NCBI GenBank assembly: GCA_037102815.1 | Contig: BTPP01000004.1 | Span: 744,001-808,000 of the forward strand | Length of the DNA: 64,000 bases | From: Neurospora intermedia | Taxonomy: Eukaryota > Ascomycota > Sordariomycetes > Sordariales > Sordariaceae | Reading direction: 5' to 3' | Part shown: one piece after another, positions 38,791-49,422 of the stretch | Numbering within the stretch: the stretch's first letter is position 1 | Layout of the letters: the number at the start of each line of letters is the position of its first letter | The notes under the pieces: generated by a model | Databases searched by the model: none | What the model saw: only the letters and a program-made list of their open reading frames with translations | Told to the model about the DNA's origin: nothing | Position numbers and translations under genes: made by a program

Positions 38791-39407
38791 CATGGGAAAC
38801 CACAGGCGCTGTCCAACGCTCCTGCCTTCACATAGCAATTGAATCACGGCCATGGTGCAATGCGACATACGAAGAATTAATTGAATGCAACAATGCAAGC
38901 GACAAAGACAAAGGCAAAGGAAACACTTGAATGAATATGTTAATTGAGCTCGCTAGGATATGGGACGGCATCGCTCCTCCGACTTCAGTTATGCTGAACC
39001 CTCATGGTACTGTTAGGACACGGGATGTCATATCATTGATGACATCGCTCCTCCGACTTCAATTACCTAGAGTCAACCTGTTAGGACACGGAATATCGTC
39101 GCTCCTCCGACTTGAGCATAAACGGCACGATCAGCTGAGGCTGACTCCAACGCTGGATACAGTGATCCTGGATTCTGTGATGTCGACAAGCTTGTTGTTG
39201 AATCATCGTGTGTTGCTGCGTGCCACAATGTTACTACCTCTATAACTGTTGCGATGCATACTTGTATAAAAGACAATACTTTGACAAAGATCAATGTCCA
39301 TGAATGCTATGCTGGCGTCTTTATCGCTGGACAAAGCAATGCTGAAAGGACTTGGGACAACGAAAGCAATGCTGAAAACGCTCAGGGCAAGGCAATACTA
39401 AAAGCGC

Positions 39408-42400
39408 TCAGGACAAGTGCAGGGAACTCATACCCTTTTCAATGGTAGCCGAGTCGACAGTGGCCGACTGCAATGCCGCCGACGAAGGGGAGATGGCGGT
39501 AGGAGCAGGCATACGGGTGCGCCTAGGAACCGGGGGAGTGATGTCGGTATCGTTGATACCAGGCTGGCCACGTTGGTGATCCGAAGACGAAGTAGTATCG
39601 TAGGACTTGCCGCGACGGTTGCGATTGCGATGACGATGGCGATCAGGGAGATCATCCTCATCATCATTATCATTGCCTTGTCCGCTCTGGGAGACTGGAA
39701 GCTGACGCTGTGAGGTATTGCCAGTACGATTGCCAGTACCAGTACCCGTGCCAGTACCAGTACCAGTACCAGTGCCAGTACCACTGCCATGGCGATGATG
39801 GGGTGTAGGGGTCAGTCCACTACGTTCGTGGCGACCACTGCCCTCACGGCGCTCATTGCTGGGACGGTTATACGGGCTGTGACGAGGGCTGTTGTGTGTA
39901 GAGCCAGATCCAGGCCCAGAAACACGTCGAGGTCCAACACCGGCGCCACCAGGCGTACCACCGGTACCAGAACCACCAGAACTATGAGCAGGACCGGGAC
40001 TAAGACCGGGACCACCAGCTTGAGCAGCATGTTGAGCAGCATATGTCGGCATCGCTGGCCATCTGGCTGCCATTGCATTGGGGTCGCGAGGGGTCCTGCG
40101 TCGCGGCGGGCTTGGGATAGTAGTGGACCGTTCCAGAATTTCTATATTGATGCTGCTTCTGGTTTGCTGTGTAGTGACCAATTCAAGCGGGATTTCTATG
40201 AAAAGGTTACGGTCGCACTCGATAAAATTCTTGTGAAAAGCAAGACTGTCGAACATGTCCAGATAATCGTCTCGCGCGTTCTGGTCCTTCTTCTTGGCCA
40301 AGCCAGTTCCCGGTCCACGGCCGACGTTCAACCTGGCTTCGGACTGGATTACACGACAAGCCATCATGCCCAATTCGATGGTAATACTACGTAAGAAGTG
40401 GTATGGAATGTACTCCTTGTCGTTGAAAGTAGCCTGGTAGTCGATGTAAGGCGCGATGTAGGAAAAGATATCCTCGAAATAATGGGCGGTAATCCAAGGC
40501 TCAACCAGCTCGGCAAATGTCGCCTTGTCTTCTGCATCGTCGTAGTCGAATTCGAGAAGTTCAGGGTGGTCTTTGGTCATTGTAAGGAAGAAGGCATGGA
40601 ATTTTACCCATAAGAATCGATTCTTCTGGGTCTTGTAGGTGTTTTTGGCATAAGCACGAAGCTGTCGGAATCTCAGCGAGCGGGTATCGACATTAGGGGC
40701 AGCCCGCTTAACAACCCAGCCGGCGAACCAATTCGAATGGTACACGAACATGCACCAACGCATTTGTCGATGGATTTCATTGACGACTATGGCCGTCTCT
40801 TCCTTGGGCACGGAAGTCATGACGTTGTCCATGTCGACGCCATCGTTGTCGAATTCCATGCGTGACGGTGCGCCAGTCTCCCTCAAGGCATGAAGATTCT
40901 CTCGGGTGGGCTCGAAGAAATGGTTGGGATATCTGTCTTCGAGGGGCTCCTCCTCTTCGTTGATTGCATTTCTGTCCTGTGTAGAGGATCTACCGGTAGA
41001 TCCTCTACCCTTGGACTGGCGACTACGACCACGACCACCGCGACCTTTTGGAGTTTCCAGCTCGGGTTGTTGTTGTTCTTGTTGTTGTTGGGGAGTAGTG
41101 CCATAATTGTACTCGTTGCCGTAGCCGGGATCGTAACCTTGACCATAGCCATAACCGTATCCGGGAGGAGGGCCGTAGCCACGACCATAGCCGGGAGGAG
41201 GGCCATGACCGGGGGGAAAGCCATAGCCGGGGGGGAAACCATAGCCGGGAGGAGCCTGAGGACGGTCATAGCCACGACCATATCCGGGAGGAGCATACTC
41301 TTGGCCATGACTGGGCTGGAAGTTGCGATGTTGTTGGGGGGCAGTACCGCCAGACTGCGATGACTGTGTGCTGTCGAAATTACCCGGTGGGAAAACGGTC
41401 TCAAACAAGAAGCCCGAGCCAGTACCACCAATTGTGGATGAATCATGGCCATGAGTACCAGAGCCAGTAGCACGAGAACCAGTCGCACCAGAACCAGTAG
41501 CACGAGAACCAGTCGCACCAGAACCGTGGGCATGGGAGCCAGCACCAGAGCCAGCAGCACCAGAGCCAGCAGCACGGGAGCCAGCACCGGGAGTTCCTTG
41601 GTTGTTGCCAGGCGCATTGGAGGGACCATGGCCAGGTGTAGACGGAGGGCCAGGGGGTTGAGGGGGGTTGTTGCGCTTTGCCCGTTCTGCAGTACGCTTA
41701 TTGATGTTGTCAAACACTGGTTGGAGTTGCGAATCATCAAGAATCTCGGTCGACGGCATGCTCTGATCGCTTCGCATGGGGTCCTTTCGCGGGGGGTTCC
41801 GGTGATGCTTGGTTGTTTGATTGTGGTGCTGGGGGGAAATTGGCTGGGGGGGAAATGGCTGGGGGGGAAATGGCTGGGGGAAGTATTGGCCTTGCTGGCC
41901 CATGGGGAATAAACCCCGGCCAGATCCGTATGATGAAAATGGCTGGTATTCGGTTTCCTGGGAAGAGAACTGGCCAGGAGGTAGGTGCTGGAGGAATCCA
42001 CGGCCGGATCCTTGAGGAAACTGGTCTTGATAATGTTGACCATATTGTTGATTCTGACGGCCATGTGATGTCACGTTGATTTCGGGAATAGGACCCTGAC
42101 CCTGACCTTGACCCTTGTTGCGAGTTGGAGCTTGTGAATCCTTGGCCAAGACATCTGTTGATGTAGTCATAGTTGATTGCGCATACCGACCAAGCCGTTG
42201 CTTGCGGTTGTCTTGCTTGTGCGGTGAAGTGATGTTGCGCTGTGGAAATGTTAGATGGTGTTTGGGCAGGATTAAAATGCTAGATGTAGTAGACTTACTT
42301 GACCGTGGCCTTTACGGCGGGGAGGGGGCACAAGGCCACTGGCAGATCGCTTTTTCGGTGCGTGGACTTCCTCGTCGTCGTCGTCGTCGTCATCTTCTTC

Positions 42401-42580
42401 GGACTCTGATGACGAAGATGACGACGATTCCTCGATATTGGATCCATCGTCATCGGCCAGAAATGACACTTTTCTAGTCAGGCCCTTCTTGCCTGTACCC
42501 GTGTTGCCCGCGCCTTTGCCTCTATGGCGGCGACGGGAAGAGCTGGAAGGAGCCGCGCCTTGCCTGTCCGTGGGAGCCAT
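39408..42580 (-). CDS. Gene B of copy V: large repeat-rich accessory protein (about 1037 aa)
   Basis: Two exons on the reverse strand: 42299-42580 (94 codons, MAPTDRQG) and 39408-42239. The 59-bp intron has GTAAGT, a TCTAAC branch site and CACAG. No homolog is recognised. N-terminal part: Ser-rich then acidic (about residues 50-75). Residues 120-300 are Gln/Pro-rich. Then GSGATGSRATG repeats (about 305-360) and PPGYGRGYG repeats (about 405-470), with a basic Gly/Arg block. The conserved core spans about 520-800, from LEDRYPNHFFEPTRENL to FIEIPLELV, and is shared by all copies. Gly/Thr dipeptides and basic sequence follow, then the conserved C-terminal DITPPVPRRTRMP (about 990). It is probably nuclear and disordered outside the core. 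A role in binding the subterminal ACGGT arrays, as TNPA does in plant CACTA elements, is inference from context only. Confidence 0.8.
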
Positions 42581-42851
42581 AGTCTGTCAAAATGTTAGTA
42601 AAATAGGTATAGCGATAAAAAAGGTGTTGGTCGACTTACAGCGAGCGCAATCTGAGACGAGCTTCAGATCGGCGGCTTGCACGGCTGGTGATGGGGTTGC
42701 GCGATGACGAGTATGTGACTGGTATCGTCGTCGTCGTCGTCGTCGTCGTCGTTATCGTTGTCGCACAATCTGACGAGGTTGCAAAATGGGGGAGGAGAGG
42801 TTGCAAAGAGGAGAGTTTGAGATATTGGAGGGGGGAAGTTGGCAGAAATGT

Positions 42852-42960
42852 GTGCGCGGTGTACGCGATTCTACCGCCTTCCATTCTGCCGCCTTCCATT
42901 GTGCCGTAAGGTGAATGGCTTTCATACTGCAAACAATAGTTTGGATGAAATCGCGGGGTG
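42852..42960. promoter_or_regulatory. Bidirectional promoter blocks of copy V
   Basis: Between the gene B start (42580) and the gene A start (43406). Block 2 reads TGTGCGCGGTGTACGCGATT then CTACCGCCTTCCATT, which occurs twice in part (42871-42900). Block 1 reads GGATGAAATCGCGGGGTG (42943-42960), the reverse of the motif in copy II. GTGAATG repeats follow at 42987-43015. The order and orientation relative to genes A and B are the same as in copy II. Confidence 0.55.
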
Positions 42961-43405
42961 TTGTGATAGCTGGCGCTGGTTGATACGTGAAGTGAATGTG
43001 GTGAATGGTGAAGGGTGATGTCGTTGGAGTTTGGGTTTATTGTGGGTCTGGTGCGGCTCGGAAGGCCCAGAACTCAGTGATGGTGCAAGGGGTTCCAGCC
43101 AATTAGATGTTTGTCCAACTGCAACGGTACTTTGGTACTTGCACTTCACTTATACACAATGCCGACCTGCGATGGATCAAACAAGTAAAGTGTGGTGAAT
43201 GGGAATCCAACGAACGGTTGACTGGGAGATATGACGTATGATAGGTACCTAATGTTGCTTGAGATCCTGGGATTCGAGGTCAGTTCGATGTGTCTTTGTT
43301 GATATTGCCGACGTTACCTACCTATTTGTCAAGTCAAATCTACCGCGTCCTTCCAATACTGCTACAAGTTCAACACCTCCTTACAAGGGAAGGGTATTGC
43401 TCACG

Positions 43406-46400
43406 ATGCCCGGCCCCCGCGCTCCGAGGACCATACCTCGTATAGAACCCGTACATCTGGGCAAACAACCATTTCGCGTTGGGCGTGGCAGTCGCGGTGT
43501 ACCTCGTCGACAACCAGCTGATCCCAGTCGACAACAACAAGAACAACAACGACGACGGCAGCGGTACAGATCACCAGGTGCTGGATATGCCCCCCTTATT
43601 AATAGCGACAACGATACGGTTATATCAGATCCAGCTGGCGGGGTGGCTGATAATAACGGTTGGGAAGACGTGGAAGACGAAGATAGCGAAGGTGGGGATA
43701 ATCTGAATTTTGCCATCTGTTCAAAATCATTAACTTTCTCAGGTGCCCTCGACCAAGACGCGCTACTTCGAAGCAGATTGCAAGCCCTAATGATTAACAG
43801 CAGAGATTACAATAACATTTTACCGGCTGGTTTCAATGAAGAACAACTTCGCCTCGATTTGGAATATACCGAGCGAGACTTTGACAACGAACCAGAAACC
43901 GTTGCATTTGACGAGGATTTTGTCGACGAAGATGTCTACAATGAGCTCTACATTGGCGACTGGATGGAAGAACAAGAACCGATCCAACTGGCTGAACCCA
44001 TCGAAGGCCGTATCACAGACAACTCCACGCTTATACACCATCACTGCGATCAGCACTTGGAATTGCCCAATTTCAATTTCCTACTTGGCATACATGCCCA
44101 CCTCAAGCATATAACCCAGTCTGAGTATCGTATATTGTTTGAAATGTTGGGCACATTGCGCGGGGAAGATGGGAGGCCGGTGCCAGCGATACAACAATTG
44201 CCGAGACAATTGAAAACCTTGAAACGCCATGTGGAAAGTCGAATGCCATTACTAGACATGAGACAAGCCAGTGTACCTCTACAAGTCAAGAAAATGAAGA
44301 CTGAATCGGCCACTCGAAAAAGACAACAACAACAACAGCAACAGCAACAGCAACAGCAACAAGCGAGCTCAGAAGACGAGGGGGATCCAGATACGGTCAT
44401 GGAAGCGTTGTTTTTTATGGATCCCCATGCACTATTTCAAGCCTTCTTGAATTCAGATACAGCTGCAACCATGCACAAGGGCTTGGCACAGTTCGTGGAC
44501 AATCCAATAGAGCTTCATCATTCCCTGTGCTGGTCAAGTTCGGTTCGTACGACCTCTGGCGAATATGCGCATTTCATTGGCGATAATCGAACTATCCAAA
44601 GTTCGGAGGACACTGGAAAGGCCATCTTTCCTTCAGATTTTATCTATTTTAGGTGTCTAAATGACATTAAAGATTTGGACTGTCCTTGCCGCCTTCCTAA
44701 AGATCACACAGATCATATACTACACATTGGTCGTGTTAGAGCCGTTGGAAGAAATTACACCAGCAAATACATCGAACACCCCGGCGAAATAACTCTAGTA
44801 ATCAATAAATGCCTTTCTATTAACGAGATAGAAGACGAATTCCCTGGTCTTGCATTCGGTGTTCAGGTTCACGATAACTTGAAATTTAGAAAGAATGAAC
44901 TAATCATTCGTCTCGAGCAAGAGCACTGGATTCCCCAGCAACTAGCAGATCGATTTGCGCCAGTACAGACAGATTACTTCGACGGCGATAATCTAGAAGA
45001 TCCAAGCCCGCCAGTAGAACCCAAGGACAAGTCTTCAAAAAAGCCGAGAAAGCTGTTCTACAAATACAGCACTGTGCCCGAGAATTCGAAAAAAAAAGGT
45101 CATTATTTAGTCAGACGTGCACTACAAAAGCCGTTTGACAACAGTCAAGATGTGGCATATGGTAACCACGGCAGACGCATTACTCCTCTGGCTTTCACAC
45201 AACCATTGCGAGCGGAGCTAGAACTCAAGACATATGGCCGACAAATATTCGAAGATCAATGGGATCAAGTTCATGGAGGCATTGAAGTATTGAGCTGTCC
45301 AGTGCTTACTTTCATCGATGGGTTTGGTGTTTACCGCAATGCGCGCCGCTCTGTAATGGGCGTTTACCAATCCCCAGCTGGCTTACCGTACGGTAACGGC
45401 CGTGCCCGAAATGCCAATATCTTTCCAGTTGTCCTTGGACCGCACGCTTCCAATTTCGATGCTGTGGTTAATGCAATTGGCTGTCTAATGCCCTTAGATG
45501 AAGGAGTCATGATGGATATCAGGGGGAAGCCTACAATGGTATCAGTCTTTACTATGTGCTATACTAGCGATATGCCTCAACAAGACAAAAATTCCGGCAC
45601 TGCGGGCCCTGCTGGCTTAAAGTTCTGTCGATTCTGTTTTATTGGCCCAGAGCATATAGTAAATAAACAGGATGTAGTAGATGACTGCGAGTCTTTCGAA
45701 ATGAGGCGATTTCACCACCAGCACCTACAGATGCGTCATGAAGTCGATGTTAACATCTGGAAGAAAGGCGACAAAAAGGCATATCGGACTCAGTGGGGGG
45801 TTAGCGAATATAGGCCAGCGTTATTCGACTTGACACCGGCATTGGACACTATCATGACCCGCCCTCCCGACCCAGCACATTCAGAATTCAAAGGTAAGCA
45901 TACAATCGTCCGCACTTAGAGGTGGTTGTCTGGTACAGCTAGCTAACCTTTTCTTTTTCTTTTTTTTTTTTTAAAAAAAAAGGAATGGTAGCCCATGTTC
46001 ACGAGATGTTCCTCGACGCCTTCTTAACGCCAAGGTCTAGAGTCGAGTATGGCCGTGCCCTGCGTGTATGGCCATTTCCACCTGGCTGGACTGCACTGCC
46101 ATCGCCTATATCATACCTTAAAGGATACACTCTAAGCGAGCACGGCAGATGGTCAATCATTGCGCCCCCATTTCTGGAAGCATGGCTAGAAAAGGAGCAT
46201 ATCGACCGGCACGTATGGGAAGCATGGAAGACTACCCTGTCTGAATATGACCGTATTGATAATCCAAGCGATGCTTACCTTCTCAGAGCCATATCGCATG
46301 GGCTGGCTATGATGGCGCGTAGCAACAGTATTCTCATGAATACCAGAAATACGCAGTCGGAATACGAGAATATGGATACCCATATTTGGAATGGGCGTCT

Positions 46401-48218
46401 ATGGTATAAGCTTATGTGCAACGCTGCAGCAGAAGGCATAGCCAAAAACCCCAAAGCAAAGGATGCCTTCAAAAGAGCACGGGCATCAGAACTACCCTCT
46501 CAACTTTCCAGGCGCTCGTCGATGTCTATGGCCACGTCAGGATCAGATTCAGGGCTTGACAATGCATCCCTTGCCGAGAGTGTTGAAGAAGAATATGCGC
46601 CGATTGCAGAAGCGGCCGCAGAAGCCGTTGCAGATGCGGCAGCAGAGGCACAACCAGACCAACAACCTCTACCGAAGAGAGCAAAGGAGTACATTAGAAA
46701 AGCGCTACGGCCGAATGTGCATGCAGGCATTCATTATGCCGATATATACGAAGAATATGGTCCACCTAGACTGCTGAACGTATTGGCGGAGGAAAAATAT
46801 CACAAGTACGTACATGCACTAACAATTACCCCTGAATTACCATTACACCTGTGAGGTCGAGTATTACACGAAATCTCGGCCCGGCACCTGGCCGCCCCAC
46901 ATTTCATGTCGCAAACTGGGTGCACAAAACCCCAGCCTGCAGTGAAAAAGAATAACTTTGAAGGATGAAGACTAACAACGACGACACAGACGACTCAAGA
47001 AGACAGCAGAAACCACCAATGGCCGAGACGTCGAGAAATAGATTCTACAGTACGAGCGCATCGTTCACACCATTCGATTCGTACTATTGAACGCCTTTGC
47101 GCTGTCCGATCCAAAGCTGACACAGCAGATCAAAGACGTCGCCGGCCAAGCCCCCAGCCTCTTCGAGTCACTAATCAACCGGGAGGACAAGATCAGACTG
47201 GGCTTAATGGAGCTCGAGCTCGAAGATGAATTGGATGTCGACTTATCTGCTGACGCTGTCCATCTACGACCTTCAGCCATTAGCAAGTTCAAACCCACTA
47301 CAATGAGAAAGGTCTGCCATCCCATTTCAGCTAGCATTAACCCAGACACTAGCCAGCCATATGCCCTACCTCAGACATCCAAATCCATGCCCGATGTCTT
47401 CCGCCGTGCCCTGTCGGATGCATATGACAAAGACTATGGCATACCATACATCAAGAGGTTTAGCCCAGGCATAGTGCAGTATACCAAGCGGGTATCTTTT
47501 TCAGACGAGTAAGTTCAATTGCCCCTATCCCTACTTTTCCCCTGGCATTTTCCCCTGGCATTTTCCCCTGGCATTTTCCCCTGTTCCTGGCATAGTTCCT
47601 CTATTGTTCCCGTCCCTGCATCCCGTTGCAGTTTTCCCATCTCTACACTACAGCTCCCGGTCTGTACAGCACACGCACCTCATCATGCGCATTTGTGCGC
47701 ATATATTATCCTCACAATGACAATGGCATGGCGAGCCGTCAAGGCGTTGTTACATCATGCCCCATCTACAGTGTAAAAGTCCATAGGCACGCACAGGGCT
47801 GGGAAAACTCCACAAACAGCTCCGAAGACGCCTCCGATCACCTATACGTACCTGATCAATAACACTTACTAACAATTCATATCCAAGGTCCTATAAGCGC
47901 CATACCTTCAACATTGGCGACCATATTCGCTACCGACACGAGCCTAACTTTGGTCGTATCGACTACATTTTCGTATATGACCAGAAGAACAAGTCAGAAC
48001 GCCGCATCTTTCTTGTGCTAACCAAAATGCGAATAGACGGCCATATCCGCACCCTCGATGTTCCAACAGTTCAGGACACCAACGAGGCCATCATTATTGG
48101 GCTTCCAGCTGTTCAAACCGAGCGCATCTACATTGTCGATATCTCGAAGCTGTCTGAACGGCGCCCTCATCACCAGGCCACCTGGGCCTGGATCAACTGG
48201 GACATTATCTTGATGTAG
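43406..48218 (+). CDS. Gene A of copy V: CACTA/Plavaka-like transposase with one in-frame TAG
   Basis: Five-exon model: 43406-43691, 43743-45893, 45983-46805, 46990-47508, 47888-48218. All introns are GT..AG and branch sites (GCTAAC, GACTAAC, TACTAAC) precede the acceptors of introns 2, 3 and 4. The exons total 4110 nt, exactly 1370 codons with the final stop. The ATG at 43406 is preferred over the upstream frame because copy II also starts MP.. here. The protein has an acidic N-terminus, polyglutamine near residue 290, then a transposase core: FIDGFGVYRN (Asp about 621), TSDMPQQDKNSG (Asp about 705), FCRFC (Cys about 724 and 727) and a His-rich RRFHHQHLQMRH. Order and spacing resemble TNP2 of CACTA and fungal Plavaka-type transposases (RNase H-like fold). 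The last exon (GDHIRYRHEPNFGRIDYIFV) recalls the C-terminal domain of TNP2. Codon 1104 is TAG (47039-47041), and the frame stays open for 265 codons after it. Confidence 0.78.
47039..47041 (+). other. Conserved in-frame TAG in exon 4 of gene A
   Basis: The context is GTCGAGAAATAGATTCTACAG, reading VEK-stop-ILQ. Copy II (22484-22486, reverse) and copy IV (57518-57520) have the same codon, IEK-stop-ILE. The downstream frame remains related in all three. It may be a readthrough site, the true end of the main protein, or an ancestral nonsense change shared by the copies. Confidence 0.75.
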
Positions 48219-48564
48219 CTGTCTGGTAGTATATCAATTCACCTATCATTATCCCTGTGGTACCTAACTAATATGATGGTGATCGGTGGTGTTAATGTCT
48301 GTTAGCTGTGATTCTAGTGATATGTAAGTACTGGCCAGAGCTAAATATAGATGATAGTTCTTGTAGACTAATAGATTATCGGATAGGTACAACGCTTTAA
48401 TGTACGGCCTTTTTTCTTCCGCCTCCTCCCCTATCGCCTCCTCTCGTCTCGTCTAATGCCCACTAACACGCCGTCACCAGCACCCATATCAATATTACAT
48501 AGTTCGTCTTGTGTGGCCGTGATTGACTGTCCTACCTAATTCGTCCTTAGTAACAACACCCACC

Positions 48565-48900
48565 GCTGACCACATTAACAATCGACAGCGTTGTACAGAA
48601 GACTACGATATCATCGCATTGCATCGCATCGCATTTAATCGCATTTATACATTGTATTGTACTGCATCGTACCGATTCAACTTGACCGCTGACCACATTG
48701 ATAATTGACAGCGTTGCGCAGAAGACAGTGATATCATTACATTACATCGCATCGCATCGCATAGTCTTCAATCGCATTTCTGCAGTATATTATACTACAT
48801 CGCATCGATTGACCACTAACCATACTAATACTTAACAGCTTTACACAGGAGACAGCGATATCATCGCATCGCATCGCATTCAATCGCATCGCATCGCACC
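48565..48900. repeat. About 125-bp tandem repeat, 2.7 units, with GCATCG tracts
   Basis: Units start at 48565, 48688 and 48815 with GCTGACCACATT or a close variant, followed by ATCGACAGCGTTG..CAGAAGAC, GATATCAT and runs of CGCATCGCAT. It lies in the gene-A-side subterminal region of copy V. GCATCG-type sequence occupies the same place in copy II. Confidence 0.8.
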
Positions 48901-48903
48901 AGC

Positions 48904-48922
48904 ACCGGCGCTGCGCGCCGGT
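48904..48922. other. Perfect 8-bp-stem GC hairpin
   Basis: ACCGGCGC TGC GCGCCGGT forms a perfect inverted repeat with a 3-nt loop. It opens a GC-rich stretch (48900-49080) with GCCGGGTAGGCGG repeats. It is copy-specific subterminal sequence of copy V and its role is unknown. Confidence 0.6.
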
Positions 48923-49199
48923 ACGCCGGGTAGGCGGGTACCGGGAATACGGGTCGGGGGTCGTCGGGTGCAAGTGCTGCGCTAGGCGGGCGGCGGGCAG
49001 CGTAGTAGACCGTACGCCGGGTAGGCGGCAGGGTAGGCGGCAGGCAGCCACATATAGAGCAGGTAGCATATGCACGCACTGGTTCAATTCGCACTGCCTG
49101 GGGCACGACTCTGCATGATTGATCGCGACTTCCTAACATAACTACCCACGGTCGCATCCTGGGCGAGCGACTGCCCACGAAAGGGGGTTGTGCCTACCT

Positions 49200-49346
49200 A
49201 AAGTAGGATGTTTTTGACGGTTGACCGACGGTTAACTCTAAATTACGGTTGACTGACGGTTTTGTCTTTCTGTACGGGAAGGTGCGATTTGACCGTCCTG
49301 AGACTGTTGCTAGACCGTACAAAGCTTTCCTAGGGCGCCAGCCAAG
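49200..49346. repeat. Gene-A-side end of copy V with ACGGT array
   Basis: Six ACGGT/ACCGT motifs (for example TTGACGGTTGACCGACGGTT at 49214-49233) precede the end GCCAAG at 49346. Confidence 0.65.
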
Positions 49347-49422
49347 TTTTTTTTTTCGTTTTAGCTTAACGATCATAGGTATTACAAAACTCTAATAAAA
49401 GGGAGACTAAACGCTGCAGAAC

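Larger units (their letters stand above)
38579..49346. mobile_element. Two-gene DNA transposon copy V, youngest and near intact (10,768 bp)
   Basis: The left end is CTTAGCTAGCGGTATATAGA at 38579. The reverse of the right end at 49346 is CTTGGCTGGCG. Both are flanked by TT (38577-38578 and 49347-49348), a 2-bp target duplication. Gene B runs leftwards (42580 to 39408) and gene A rightwards (43406 to 48218). Both subterminal regions carry ACGGT arrays. Base composition is normal and there is no RIP signature. It sits inside the gene-B-side subterminal region of copy IV. Only about the first nine bases of the two ends match well, so the inverted repeats are short. Confidence 0.88.

Noticed and set aside
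40883-42064. 393-codon reverse ORF inside gene B of copy V
   Set aside because: An out-of-frame shadow of the repeat-rich exon 2. The frame ending DITPPVPRR and GMSSLHL is the one conserved between copies.
43259-43405. Upstream start for gene A of copy V
   Set aside because: The 49 extra codons are not conserved, and copies II and IV start at the position equivalent to 43406. The 51 bp at 43692-43742 are also treated as an intron because copies I to V all have a GT donor there.
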